Shown here one piece after another: positions 10,601 to 20,500 of a DNA stretch of 64,000 bases. The notes under the pieces were generated by a model. It ran no database searches, was not told the origin of the DNA, and saw only the letters and a list, made by a program, of their open reading frames with translations. The stretch lies in the NCBI RefSeq assembly GCF_000482785.1, contig NZ_KI519499.1, positions 1 to 64,000 on the forward strand. Reading direction: 5' to 3'. This DNA comes from Derxia gummosa DSM 723. Lineage in GTDB: Bacteria; Pseudomonadota; Gammaproteobacteria; Burkholderiales; Burkholderiaceae_E. The position numbers and the translations under genes were made by a program. The first letter of the stretch is position 1; each line of letters opens with the position of its first letter.

Positions 10601-11213
10601 CGTTGACCGTCAGCTCGCGAAGGATGTCCTCCACGCGCAGCAGGTTCTCGCGCGTGTCGTGCAGGCGGTTCTCGGTCTCGCGGCGGCGCTCCTTGTACTT
10701 GGACACGCCGGCCGCCTCTTCGAGGAACACGCGCAGTTCGTCGGGCTTGGCCTCGATGATCCGGCTGATCATCCCCTGGCCGATGATGGCGTAGGCCCGT
10801 GGCCCGAGACCCGTGCCGAGGAAGATGTCCTGGATGTCGCGTCGGCGCACCGCCTGGTTGTTGATGTAGTAGGTGCTGGTGCCGTCGCGCGTGAGGGTGC
10901 GCTTGACGCTGATTTCGGCGTACTGGCTCCACTGGCCGCCCGCCTTGCCCTCGGCGTTGTCGAACACCAGTTCAACCGATGCCCGCCCCGCTGGCTTGCG
11001 GTGGGTGGAGCCGTTGAAGATCACGTCCTGCATCGACTCACCGCGCAGCTCGCTGGCCTTGCTCTCGCCGAGCACCCAGCGCGTGGCATCGATGATGTTC
11101 GACTTGCCGCAACCGTTCGGCCCCACCACGCCCACGAGCTGGCCGGGAACCTGGAAGGAAGTCGGATCGACGAAGGACTTGAAGCCCGAGAGCTTGATCT
11201 GGGTGAGACGCAC
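7677..11213 (-). CDS. smc: Chromosome segregation protein SMC
   Basis: This is a full-length SMC of 1178 residues. The N-terminal domain carries Walker A GPNGCGKSNIIDA. Two long coiled-coil arms flank a hinge around residues 500-650. The C-terminal domain carries the signature LLSGGEKALTAIAL and Walker B PFCLLDEVDAPLDD. I place the start at the GTG at 11211-11213, giving VRLTQIKLSGFKSFVD, the usual SMC N-terminus; the in-frame ATG 23 codons upstream adds a Ser/Arg/Pro-rich extension with no family support. SMC condenses and resolves newly replicated chromosomes with ScpA and ScpB, neither of which is in the window. Confidence 0.95.
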   Translation of the reverse strand: MRLTQIKLSGFKSFVDPTSFQVPGQLVGVVGPNGCGKSNIIDATRWVLGESKASELRGESMQDVIFNGSTHRKPAGRASVELVFDNAEGKAGGQWSQYAEISVKRTLTRDGTSTYYINNQAVRRRDIQDIFLGTGLGPRAYAIIGQGMISRIIEAKPDELRVFLEEAAGVSKYKERRRETENRLHDTRENLLRVEDILRELTVNVEKLQGQAAVAEKFKRMSAEADEKQKLLWLLRRREAETLRARCMREIEQAQITLDAQTAELRAVEARVEKLRQSEYDATHRVEQAQGELLQVASEVSKLEAEIRFVGESRTRLRQQIATLAAQVRQWAEQRETLSEQLDTAREQAEELDARAAETEERAAIAGENLPALEDAVRDGQQRVGDLRAEAMGVQQQIQLESARQRSLSQSLQQLAARRERLDQEARGLQKPDADRLERGSEQLAMLEARQEELAAQLDDAQAAVPAAEQARAEAQRSAGAESQKQHQVEARLAALRKLQNDVQHRGKLEPWLRKHGLADMPRLWQRIGIDAGWETALEAALREKVAAIEVGDIARAKAFTADPPPAKLTFHMAGHIASAGESPAGFRPLLALVRVTDPALRALLAEWLADVFAAESIDDALAAREKLPLGGIFVTRAGHAVGRASIAFHAADDEQAGMLARQHEIDDLTKESRAQTMIAEEARANVARAEAALTAANQHAADLRQKSQTLTRDAHQLQLEVLKLQQAQRDYEQRSTRIEGELEEIVAQQDEQQAALEASQEAFEQLDERLAEAQGRHEDEQLAQEAREAKLADARNALRDQERQSQEARFAARQQRARIEELVRNVALAAQQAELAAKQRASLELELAAIADDTAHDALQEALARRADADDRLAEQRAERDALAAQLRAGEDERNRIERQLDPARAKIMELQLKEQAARLNVEQYGTQLTEAQADEAALGAKLDAPDADWKPAVMQGDITRLQGQIAALGAVNLAALDELKAAEERKTFLDAQQTDLNEAITTLEDAIRKIDQETRSLLKGTFDDVNKHFGRLFPELFGGGEARLIMTGEEILDAGVQVMAQPPGKRNSTIHLLSGGEKALTAIALVFAIFQLNPAPFCLLDEVDAPLDDANTERYANMVKKMSSVTQFLFISHNKIAMEMAEQLIGVTMQEQGVSRIVAVDIEAAARMAGAEAAAA

Positions 11214-11495
11214 GCTTTGCTGTATTCGCTCGGAGGATGGGAACCGGCGGCTGGGCCCTTGCGGCCTGCGCGGTGACGCCACGAATCAGGGCTACGGCAT
11301 GCGGCCCGCCTGGGCGGAGGGCCGCGAAAGGCCGCCGCCAGAGCCGGGCGATCATAGCACTCGCTCCGGGGGCCTCCCGAGGGCGGATGCTAGGATCGCC
11401 GACCCGCCGGCGCCTGCCGCTGCATGGCCGGCAACCGTTCATCCACGAGCCAGAACCGCTCGTCACCCATGCCCTAGTGGCGTCGTATTCCAGCC

Positions 11496-11915
11496 ATGTC
11501 GACCAAGCCGTCCAAGGAACTTCCCGTCTTCCCCAACCCGAATGCGGAGCGGGACTACCACATCCACATGGAGATCCCGGAGTTCACCTGCCTGTGCCCC
11601 CTCACGGGCCAGCCCGACTTCGCGCACTTCACGCTCGACATCATTCCCGACAAGAAGTGCATCGAGCTGAAGGGTCTCAAGCTCTACATGTGGAGCTACC
11701 GCAACGAAGGCGCCTTCCACGAGAAGGTGACCAACACCATCCTCGACGACATCGTCGAAGCCATCAATCCGCGCTTCATCCGCGTGACGGCCAAGTGGTA
11801 CGTGCGCGGCGGCATCTACACCAACGTGGTGGTCGAGCACCGCAAGAAGGGCTGGAAGCCGGCGCCGCGCGTCGACCTCGCGAGCTTCGAGCCCGAAAGC
11901 CCGCTGCGCGGCTGA
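11496..11915 (+). CDS. queF: NADPH-dependent 7-cyano-7-deazaguanine reductase QueF (unimodular)
   Basis: QueF reduces preQ0 to preQ1 in queuosine biosynthesis. The 139-residue length matches the short, single-domain (YkvM) form rather than the longer bimodular form of enterobacteria. The catalytic region is [12 protein letters not shown], with the nucleophile Cys34 and the acid Asp41. The QueF substrate-binding stretch [21 protein letters not shown] is at about residues 56-76. It is transcribed divergently from smc with a 282-bp gap. No preQ1 riboswitch is evident before it. Confidence 0.95.
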   Translation: MSTKPSKELPVFPNPNAERDYHIHMEIPEFTCLCPLTGQPDFAHFTLDIIPDKKCIELKGLKLYMWSYRNEGAFHEKVTNTILDDIVEAINPRFIRVTAKWYVRGGIYTNVVVEHRKKGWKPAPRVDLASFEPESPLRG

Positions 11916-12071
11916 GCCCCGGAATCGCCCGGACAGCGGACGTTCCGCGATCCGGGAAAGTTGAACATTCCGGGCCGGATGCGGCCCGGACGCCGCTGTC
12001 AGAATGCGCGGCGCGGACAGTTCCATCCGCGAGCCCCCAGACAAGAGCATCCGACAGCGAGACCTGACCGC

Positions 12072-13997
12072 ATGACGCCCGACACGCGACTGCCCAGGTT
12101 CTTGCACGCCCTGCGCCGACGGCTCGCGCTCGCGCTCCTGATCGGTATCGTCCAGCCCGCGCCGGCCAGCGACAACGCCATCCGCGATCTGCTCGACCGT
12201 GCCGACAACGCCCTGCGCTCCGACGCCGATGTCGCGCGCGGCCTCGCGCTCGAAGCGCTCGGCAAGCTCGACGCCGCGCCCGATGCCGACCTCGAACTCC
12301 GAGCCCGCGTCGTGCTCTGCGACGCCCTCATCGAAACCGACGCGGCCGGCGCCGAACGCCAGCTCGCCGCCGGCCGCGCGGCGCTCAAGGCCGCCACCAG
12401 CCGCGCCTACGAAGCCGACCTGCTCAACTGCGAAGGTGAGCTGCGCTCGATCGCCGGCGACACGCCGGCCGCGCTGCGCCTGTTCGAACGCGCGCTCGCC
12501 ATCGCCGAGCGCAATGACCGCCCCGATGCCGCCGCCGAAAGCCTGCTGCGTCGCGGCGAGTTGCGCAGCCGCAACGGCGACCTCGCCGCCGCGATGGGCG
12601 ATCTGCGGCGCTCGCTGCTGCTGTTCGACTCGGTCGGCCGGCAGAGCGCCGCCGGCGATGCGCTCAATAGCATCGCCAACCTCTACAGCCGGCTCGGCGA
12701 CGACACCGAAGCCGCCGCCGCCTACGAGAACCTGTTGCGCCGGCTGGACCCCGACAAGAGCCTGCGCGACTACGCGGTCATCGTCCACAACCTCGGCCGG
12801 GTCAAGGAAGCCGCCGGCGACTGGCCGGCCGCCCGGCGCGAATACGAACTCGCGCTCGACCTGAGCCGGCGCGTCGGCAACAGCCGCATCGTCGGCTACG
12901 CGCTGCGCGGCCTGGCCGCCGTGCGCCTCGCCGACCACCAGCCGGACAGCGCGCTCGATTTGCTCGACGAAGCCGCCGCCCAGCTGCGCAAGGCGCCCGA
13001 CAACTGGCTCGACGCCCAGATCCTGTTGCAGCGCGGCCTCGTGCTCCAGGCGCTGCACCGGCCCGCCGAGGCGCTCACCGCGCTTGAAGCCGCCACGGTC
13101 GAGCTTGAACGCTCGGGCGCGCTGTTCCCGCGCGCCACCGCCCACATGGCACGGGCCCAGATCCATGCCGAGCTGGCCCAGTGGCAGGCCGCCTACGAGA
13201 ACACGCTGCGCGCCAAGGCCATCACCGAGAACGTGCTGCGCAGCCAGATCGACCAGCGCTACGCGATCCTCAAGGTGGAACACGACACCGCATCGCGCGA
13301 GCACGAAAACGCGCTGCTGCTGCGCGAGCGCGCCGCGATCGAGAACTCGCTCCAGCAGGAGCGTCGCGCCAACCGCTTCAAGCTGGTGGCGATCGTGCTC
13401 ACCGGCATCCTTGCCGCGACGCTCGGCACGATCCTGCTGCGGCTGCGCCGCTCGGCCGCGCGCATGCAGCTGCTGGCGATGACCGACGAACTCACCGGCC
13501 TGCCCAACCGCCGCGCCGTGCTTGAAAGGCTCGACCGCATCCTCGGCAAGCCGTCCGACAAGCCCTGCTCGGTGCTGATCGCCGACATCGACCACTTCAA
13601 GCTCATCAACGACGGCTGGGGCCATCTGGTGGGCGACGAAGTGCTCAAGACGCTGGCGCTGCTGCTGCGCTCGGGCGTGCGCGAGCCGATGGCGCTCGGC
13701 CGCCTGGGGGGTGAGGAGTTTCTCGTCGTGCTGCCCGAGACCGGGCTCGCGGCCGCGCACCAGGTGGCCGAACGACTGCGCCTGCAGGTGGCCGCGCTCG
13801 ACACGCGCGGCCTGTGCGACGACCGTCAGCTCACGATGAGCATCGGCGTCGCCGTCGGCCTGCCGGGTCGCTGCTCGGCCAGCGAGCTGCTGAGCGAGGC
13901 CGATACCGCGCTCTACGTGGCCAAGGCGGCGGGCCGCAACCGTGTCCACCCTTCGCCGGCGCCGACCACGCCCGAACCGATGGCCACGCCCGGCTGA
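12072..13997 (+). CDS. TPR-repeat diguanylate cyclase (GGDEF)
   Basis: The 641-residue protein has an N-terminal hydrophobic signal (LALALLIGIVQPAPAS, residues 18-33). Tetratricopeptide-like helical repeats follow (about 40-380), then one membrane helix (about 437-456) and a GGDEF domain (about 465-630). The active-site motif is GGEEF at 546-550, an active variant, preceded by TDELTGLPNRRA. The topology suggests a periplasmic TPR sensor controlling cytoplasmic c-di-GMP synthesis. The ATG at 12072 is chosen over one 37 codons upstream because the signal peptide begins there. It precedes the phytochrome block on the same strand by 235 bp; a functional link is only inference. Confidence 0.88.
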   Translation: MTPDTRLPRFLHALRRRLALALLIGIVQPAPASDNAIRDLLDRADNALRSDADVARGLALEALGKLDAAPDADLELRARVVLCDALIETDAAGAERQLAAGRAALKAATSRAYEADLLNCEGELRSIAGDTPAALRLFERALAIAERNDRPDAAAESLLRRGELRSRNGDLAAAMGDLRRSLLLFDSVGRQSAAGDALNSIANLYSRLGDDTEAAAAYENLLRRLDPDKSLRDYAVIVHNLGRVKEAAGDWPAARREYELALDLSRRVGNSRIVGYALRGLAAVRLADHQPDSALDLLDEAAAQLRKAPDNWLDAQILLQRGLVLQALHRPAEALTALEAATVELERSGALFPRATAHMARAQIHAELAQWQAAYENTLRAKAITENVLRSQIDQRYAILKVEHDTASREHENALLLRERAAIENSLQQERRANRFKLVAIVLTGILAATLGTILLRLRRSAARMQLLAMTDELTGLPNRRAVLERLDRILGKPSDKPCSVLIADIDHFKLINDGWGHLVGDEVLKTLALLLRSGVREPMALGRLGGEEFLVVLPETGLAAAHQVAERLRLQVAALDTRGLCDDRQLTMSIGVAVGLPGRCSASELLSEADTALYVAKAAGRNRVHPSPAPTTPEPMATPG

Positions 13998-14232
13998 AGC
14001 CTGAACCGACGGCCAGGCCAGCCTCGCTGCTCTGCCCGTCCGCGCCCCCCTCGCGCCTTGCGTCGCGACCACCGTCGGCGCACCCGGCTCGCCCTGTGCC
14101 CTCGAAGGACCGAGGCACGGCGGCGTGAAGATCACGCGCCCGCCGCGAACTCCCGACGGGATGTAACCAGAGGGTCACGCTCGGGAATCTTGCTAGCCTG
14201 ACCCGGCCTATCTGACCGCCGGACACCCCGTC

Positions 14233-14817
14233 ATGGAACCCGATCTGCTGACCCGCCTGCGCGCGGAGACGGCCGAGGTCCATCGCAGGCTCGACTCCGC
14301 GCTCGGGCTGCTGACGCCCCCTCCCGACCAGTGTCGTGTGACCGCCTTTCTCGAAGGCATGCACGGCTTCCTGCTTGGCTGGGTGCCGGCGTTGTCGGCC
14401 AGCCTCGGCGATGCCGACGGTGACCACGCGCAGCGCCGCCTCGCCCTCGTCGCCTCCGATCTGCTGCGCCTCGGCCACGACCGCGCCAGCCTCGCCGCCC
14501 TGCCCGTCTGCGCCACCGCCGCGCGTTGCGCCGCGACGCCCGCCACCGCGCTCGGCTCGCTCTACGTCATCGAAGGCTCGATGCTCGGTGGCTTGGTGAT
14601 TGCCCGCGCGCTCGCCGACGCCACCTGGCTGCCGCCCGGCGGACTCGGCTATCTCGCGCGTGACGCTGCCGATGCCGAACGCTGGCGCCTGCTGGCGCGC
14701 CGGCTCGCGGCCGCGCCCCCGGCCGAGGCCGTCATCGCCGGCGCGCGCGAATGCTTCGAATGCCTGGCCGACTGGCTGCCGCATCGCCTCTCACGTCCCG
14801 TAGCCACCGATGCCTGA
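14233..14817 (+). CDS. bphO: Biliverdin-producing haem oxygenase (BphO)
   Basis: This 194-residue protein resembles bacterial haem oxygenases that make biliverdin IXa, the phytochrome chromophore. The likely proximal haem ligand is His17 (ETAEVHRRLDS). A Gly-rich helix (LGSLYVIEGSMLGGLVIA, about residues 115-132) matches the distal helix of the family. Its last codons overlap the start of the bacteriophytochrome gene (14810), so chromophore synthesis and apoprotein are translationally linked. The ribosome binding site is weak. The context makes the assignment firm. Confidence 0.9.
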   Translation: MEPDLLTRLRAETAEVHRRLDSALGLLTPPPDQCRVTAFLEGMHGFLLGWVPALSASLGDADGDHAQRRLALVASDLLRLGHDRASLAALPVCATAARCAATPATALGSLYVIEGSMLGGLVIARALADATWLPPGGLGYLARDAADAERWRLLARRLAAAPPAEAVIAGARECFECLADWLPHRLSRPVATDA

Positions 14818-17053
14818 AATCAGCCCCGCCGACGCCACCGATCCCTGCGCCCGCGAGCCCATCCGCACGCCCGGCGCCATCCAGCCCCACGGCGCGCTGA
14901 TGCTGCTCGGCCCGCCCGACGCCGGCGGCGACCGCGACGTGCTCAGCGCCAGCATCAACCTCGCCACCCTGCTCGGCCTCGACGCCCGCCCGACACGCCT
15001 CGGCGCACTGCCCGACGGCGTCCGCCTCGCCGGCCTGCTCGACGGCCTCGACACACCCGGTGGCCCGCCCTTCACAGACCTGCTCAGCCTGCCCGCCGGC
15101 CGCTTCCAGCTCGACGCCCGCTCCACGCCCCAGGGCCTGCTGCTCGAATTCGAGCCCGCTGGCGACGTCGGCCCCGATGCCGGCAGCTTCTACCGACACC
15201 TCGGCGAGCTGATCGACGCGATGGGCCTGCTCGACCACGAAGACGATCTCTGCCGCCGCGTCGCCACCGAGACGCGCCGCCTCACCGGCTTCGCGCGCGT
15301 GCTCATCTATCGCTTCGCGCCCGACTGGCACGGCCGCGTCGTGGCCGAGGACGGCGACGGCCGCCTGCCGAGCTATCTCGGCCTGCGCTTTCCGGCCTCC
15401 GACATTCCGGCCCAGGCGCGCGAGCTGTACCGCCGCCATCGCCTGCGCCTCATTCCGGACGCCGACTACGCGCCGGTCCCGCTCGACCCGCCGCTGCTGG
15501 CCGACGGCAGCCCGATCGACCTCGGCCCGGCCGGACTGCGCAGCGTCGCGCCGGTGCATGTGGAATACATGCGCAACATGGGCACGGCGGCCTCGATGTC
15601 GGTATCGCTGCTGGTCGATGGCGCGCTCTGGGGGCTGATCTCCTGCCACCACCCCGAGCCGAAGACGGTCGCGCCGCCGCTGCGCGCGCTGTGCGACTTC
15701 CTGGGCCAGCTGCTCGCACTCCAGATCGGTGCCCGCACGCGCGGCGAGCATGCGGCGCGGCGCCTCGCGCTCAAGCGGGTCGAGAACGAGCTGCTCGCGC
15801 GCGTCGCCCGCGCGGCCGACTTCCCGTCCGGTCTCGCCGCCAGCCCCGAGGCCTGGCTCGGCCTCGTGAACGCCGCCGGCGCGGCGGTGGTGGTGGAAGG
15901 CGCCATCCTCACCGCCGGCCGCACGCCGCCGATCGATCGGCTGCGCGATCTGGCCGGCTGGCTCAAGCGCGGGCAGGACACACCGCTCTGGCACACCGAC
16001 GCGCTCGCGCGCCACTGGCCCGAGGCCGCCGATCTGGGCGAATCCGCGAGCGGCCTGCTCGCCATCGCCATCTCGCAGCTGCACGCCAGCTGGATCCTGT
16101 GGTTCCGCCCCGAGCTGCCGCACAGCGTCGACTGGGGCGGCGACCCGCGCAAACCCGCCGCTGCGCCCGGCGAGCGGCTGTCGCCGCGCAAGTCCTTCGA
16201 CCTCTGGCGCGAACAGGTGCGCGGCCAGTCCGAGCCCTGGCACAGCGCCGAACTCGACGCCGCCGCCGACTTCCGCCACGCCATCGTCAGCTTCGTGCTG
16301 CGCCAGGCCGAGGAGCGCGCCGCCCTGACCGACCAGCTCCAGCGCAGCAACAAGGAGCTGGAATCGTTCAGCTACTCGGTCTCGCACGACCTGCGCGCGC
16401 CCTTCCGCCACATCGTCGGCTATGCCGAGCTGCTGCGCGAACGCCATGCCGACGGCCTCGACGACAAGTCGCGCCACTACCTCGACAACATCATCGACTC
16501 GGCACTGTCGGCCGGCCGGCTGGTGGATGACCTGCTCAACTTCTCGCGCCTCGGCCGCGCCAGCCTCGACATGACGCGCGTGGACATGAACAAGCTCGTC
16601 GCCGAGGTCAAGCAATCGCTCGCGCCCGATACCGCCGGCCGCGCCATCGACTGGCGCATCGCGCCCCTGCCCGACGCCTGGGGCGACGCGGCGATGCTGC
16701 GCCAGGCGCTCGCCAACCTCATCGACAACGCCGTCAAGTACACGCGCGACGCCAGCCCGGCCGTCATCGAGATCGGCGGCGAGGCGCTCGCCCATGAGCT
16801 GCGCTTCTGGGTGCGCGACAACGGCACCGGCTTCGACATGGCCTACGTGGGCAAGCTGTTCGGCGTGTTCCAGCGCCTGCACCGGGCCGAGGACTACGCC
16901 GGCACCGGCATCGGCCTCGCCCTCACGCGCCGGATCATCGACCGCCACGGCGGCCGCATCGACGCCAGCGGCGCGCTCGGCCAGGGCGCCTGCTTCCGTT
17001 TCGCTTTGCCCGTGCCTTCCCTTTCCCCCTCTCCGGAGCCGGCCAATGGCTAG
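14810..17053 (+). CDS. bphP: Bacteriophytochrome sensor histidine kinase (BphP)
   Basis: The 747-residue protein has the full PAS-GAF-PHY photosensory core plus a histidine kinase. Cys13, just before PGAIQPHG, is the expected biliverdin attachment site. The GAF domain shows PASDIP (195-200), a chromophore-contacting His250 and His280. The PHY tongue carries WGG (442-444) and PRKSF (459-463), both needed for red/far-red switching. The kinase has the phosphoacceptor His526 (SVSHDLRAP), the N-box NLIDNAVKYT near 637, and a G-box with AGTGIGLAL. It is the centre of the bphO-bphP-regulator operon, with the next start inside its last codons. Confidence 0.95.
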   Translation: MPEISPADATDPCAREPIRTPGAIQPHGALMLLGPPDAGGDRDVLSASINLATLLGLDARPTRLGALPDGVRLAGLLDGLDTPGGPPFTDLLSLPAGRFQLDARSTPQGLLLEFEPAGDVGPDAGSFYRHLGELIDAMGLLDHEDDLCRRVATETRRLTGFARVLIYRFAPDWHGRVVAEDGDGRLPSYLGLRFPASDIPAQARELYRRHRLRLIPDADYAPVPLDPPLLADGSPIDLGPAGLRSVAPVHVEYMRNMGTAASMSVSLLVDGALWGLISCHHPEPKTVAPPLRALCDFLGQLLALQIGARTRGEHAARRLALKRVENELLARVARAADFPSGLAASPEAWLGLVNAAGAAVVVEGAILTAGRTPPIDRLRDLAGWLKRGQDTPLWHTDALARHWPEAADLGESASGLLAIAISQLHASWILWFRPELPHSVDWGGDPRKPAAAPGERLSPRKSFDLWREQVRGQSEPWHSAELDAAADFRHAIVSFVLRQAEERAALTDQLQRSNKELESFSYSVSHDLRAPFRHIVGYAELLRERHADGLDDKSRHYLDNIIDSALSAGRLVDDLLNFSRLGRASLDMTRVDMNKLVAEVKQSLAPDTAGRAIDWRIAPLPDAWGDAAMLRQALANLIDNAVKYTRDASPAVIEIGGEALAHELRFWVRDNGTGFDMAYVGKLFGVFQRLHRAEDYAGTGIGLALTRRIIDRHGGRIDASGALGQGACFRFALPVPSLSPSPEPANG

Positions 17054-17504
17054 CCTGCGCCCCATCCTCCTCGTCGAGGACAACCCGCGCGACCTCGAAC
17101 TCACGGTCGCCGCGCTGGAGAAATGCCAGCTCGCCAATCCGCTCGTGATCGCGCGCGACGGCGCCGAGGCGCTCGACTGGCTGCACCGCCGGCATGACGC
17201 CGCCGCGCGCGAGCCGGGCGATCCGGCCGTCGTGCTGCTCGACCTCAAGCTGCCGCGCATCGACGGCCTCGAGGTGCTGGAACAGGTCAAGCACGACCCG
17301 GCGCTGCGCGCGATCCCGGTAGTGATGCTCACCTCCTCGCGCGAGGAGCGCGACCTCGTGCGCAGCTACGAACTGGGCGTCAACGCCTTCGTCGTGAAGC
17401 CGGTGGACTTCAAGGCCTTCTTCGCCGCCATCCAGGACCTCGGGATGTTCTGGGCCATCCTCAACGAACCGCCGCCGCGCGGTACCTCGCCCGGCGGAGC
17501 CTGA
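17046..17504 (+). CDS. Single-domain response regulator (Rcp1/BphR type)
   Basis: This 152-residue receiver domain has no output domain. The acidic pocket (EDN at 11-13), phosphoacceptor Asp66 (LLDLKLP) and Lys118 (VVKPVD) are present. The C-terminal MFWAILNEPP tail is typical of phytochrome-associated regulators that form arm-in-arm dimers. Its ATG overlaps the end of bphP by 8 bp, so it is the probable direct phosphotransfer partner of the photoreceptor. The downstream hybrid kinase starts 3 bp after its stop. Confidence 0.92.
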   Translation: MASLRPILLVEDNPRDLELTVAALEKCQLANPLVIARDGAEALDWLHRRHDAAAREPGDPAVVLLDLKLPRIDGLEVLEQVKHDPALRAIPVVMLTSSREERDLVRSYELGVNAFVVKPVDFKAFFAAIQDLGMFWAILNEPPPRGTSPGGA

Positions 17505-17506
17505 CG

Positions 17507-20500
17507 ATGCAGCTGCACTCCTTGCATGACGACCGCGCCTCCCATCGCCCGGCCGAGCCGCCGCTCGACGCGCCGCACCAGGCCCCCGTGCTCGTCACGC
17601 CGCCGGCCGACGACGCGCGCACCACGCCCGCGACCGGCGTCGCGCCGCCGCGCCTGCTGCTGCTGGAGGACAGCGACATCGACACCGAGCTGCTCACGCT
17701 CGCGCTCGAACGCGCCGGCCTGCGCTTCGAGATGACGCGCGTGTCCGGCCGGCGCGGCTATCTCGCCGCGCTGGCCGACGACCGCTTCGACGCCATCCTC
17801 GCCGACTACTCGCTGCCCGACTTCGACGGCCTGAGCGCCCTGCATCTCGCGCGCGAGCGCCTGCCCGGTGTGCCCTTCCTGTTCGTGTCGGGCGTGGTGG
17901 GCGAGGACTTCGCCACCGAGGCGCTGCGCCAGGGCGCGGTCGACTACGTGCTCAAGCGCAACCTCGCGCGCCTGCCCGGCGCGGTCGAGCGCGCCATCGC
18001 TGAAACCCGCGAACGCGAGCAGCGCCGCCGCGCCGAAAACGCCCTGCACGCTAGCGAAACCAACATCCGCCTCGCCGCCGAGGCCGCCAACCTCGGCCTG
18101 TGGGAATACCACCCGCTGACCGGCCGGCTGCACTGGGACGACCGCGCGCTCGCCCTGCTCGGCCTGCCGCCCGCCACGCCGGCACGGCTGATCGCCTTCG
18201 TCACCGCCGCCCATCCCGACGACCGCGATCAGCTCGCCGACGCGATCGACCGCGCGCTCACGCCCGGCGGCAGCGGGCATGTGGCCGAACGCTTCCGCGC
18301 CGGCGAGCGCTGGGTGGTGGCGCTCGGCCAGGCCTTCTTCGAGGACGGCGTCTGCACCCGTTGCGTCGGCATTCTCCAGGACGTGACCGACGCCCACCGC
18401 AAGGACGAAGCGCTGCGCCGCTCCAACCAGGCGCTCGAGGCCCGGGTGGAGGAGCGCACGCGCGAGCGCGACGGCATGTGGCGGCTGTCGGACGACCTCA
18501 TGTGCCTTTGCACGCCCGAAGCCCTGCTGCTGGCGGTGAACCCGGCCTGGGTCCGCCAGCTCGGCTGGCGCGAGGAGGAACTGGTGGGCAGCTCGCTGGG
18601 CGAGCTGCTGCATCCGGACGACGTGGCGCCCGTGACGGCGCGACTCGCGCGCATGGCATCGGGCGGAGCGGTGCGGCGCTTCGACAGCCGGCTGCGCAAC
18701 CGCGACGGCAGCCTGAGGCTCTACCGCTGGGCGGCGAGCACCGAGCACGGCGCCATCTATGCCGTGGGCCGCGACATCACCGAGGAGATGGCCGCGATCG
18801 ACGAACTGGCCGCCGCCAACCGCCAGCTGCGCACCCAGATCGAGGAGCGCGAGCGCGTCGAGGCAACGCTGAGCCAGATGCAGCGGCTCGACGCGGTCGG
18901 CCAGCTCACCTCGGGCGTCGCGCACGACTTCAACAACCTGCTCACGATCGTGCTGGGCAACCTCAATGCGCTCGGCCGCGCCGCGCTGCCGGACGACCAG
19001 CAGCGCCGCATCCAGATGATGAAGCAGGCCGCCGAGCGCGGCGCCCGGCTCACCGGCCAGTTGCTCGCCTTCTCGCGCCGGCAACGGCTGGAGCCGCGCT
19101 CGACCGATCTGAACGACCTCGTCGCCAACCTGCGCGACCTGCTGCAAAGCACGATGGGCGGCAGCGTGCGCATCGGCATCGAGCTGCATCCGGGCCTTTG
19201 GCCGGCGCTGGTCGATCCGACCCAGCTCGAACTCGCCATCCTCAACCTCGCCATCAATGCCCGCGACGCGATGGACGTGGGCGGCGAGCTGCGCCTGTCC
19301 ACCGACAACCTCGTATTGCGCGCGAGCGAAGGCGCGCGCCGCCCCGAGGACCCGGGCCCCGGCCAGTACGTGGTGCTGAGCGTGAGCGACAACGGCTCGG
19401 GCATGACGCCCGAGGTGCGCGCCAAGGCCTTCGAGCCCTTCTTCACCACCAAGGACATCGGCCGGGGCTCGGGCCTCGGGCTGGCCCAGGTGTACGGCTT
19501 CGCCAAGCAGTCGGGGGGAGGCGTGCGCATCGAATCGGAAGTCGGGCACGGCACGACGGTGAGTGTGTTCCTGCCGCGCACCCTCGGCCGGATCGAGGAC
19601 GACAGCGACGTCCTTGCCGAGTCGCCGCGCCCCGACGGCCCCGCGCCGCTCGTGCTGCTGGTGGACGACGACAGCGCCGTGCGCGAGATCACCGCGCTCA
19701 CTCTCGGCGATCTCGGCTACCGCGTGATCGAGGCCGGCAGCGGCGGCGCCGCGCTCGACCTGCTCGACCGCCGTACCGACATCGACCTGATGCTGGTCGA
19801 TTTCGCGATGCCCGGCATGAATGGCGCCGAACTGGTGCGCGAGGCGGCACAGCGCCGGCCCGGCCTGCCTTCCCTGTTCATCACCGGCTATGCGACGCCG
19901 GGCGCGCTCGACGGCGTGGACGAGGACCGCATCGTGCCCAAGCCCTTCCGCGAGGACGACCTGGCGGCCAAGCTGGCCCGCGCCGCGCCGAAGCACGCCC
20001 GCGCCGCCCAGGCCTCCGCCGAGCCTCCGGCGCCAGCGCCGGACGGCACCACGCCCGACTGCGTCGGCTCGCCCGACCGCGCCGGCTCGCCCGACCGCGC
20101 CGGCTTACCCGGCGCCGCCGACACGACCGCCGCCGAGGCGCCGTCCGCCGCCCTCGACATCCTCTACGTCGAGGACAACGAGCTGATCCGGGGCACCGTG
20201 GTCGAGTACCTGACCGCGCTCGACCACCGCGTCGCCGCGATGGCGACCGCCGAGGAGGCACTGGAAGTGCTGGCACCCGGACGCTTCGACCTGCTGTTCA
20301 CCGACATCAGTCTGCCAGGCATGTCGGGCATCGACCTGGCGCGCGAGGTCGCCCAGCGCGTGCCCGGCCTGCGCGTGGTCCTGGCCTCGGGCTACGACTG
20401 GCAGACCGACCTGCGCCAGTTCGGGCTCGACGTCATCACCCTGCCCAAGCCCTTCGACCTCGAACAGCTCGACGCGCTGCTGGAGGAGATCGCGCGCTCG

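Noticed and set aside
7809-11276. 1155-residue open frame on the plus strand opposite smc
   Set aside because: It mirrors a certain SMC gene; long antisense frames are common in high-GC DNA, and the translation has no domain or sensible start.
14732-17332. 866-residue minus-strand frame opposite bphP
   Set aside because: Shadow of the phytochrome gene; the composition is Arg/Gly/Val-rich and no family motif is seen.
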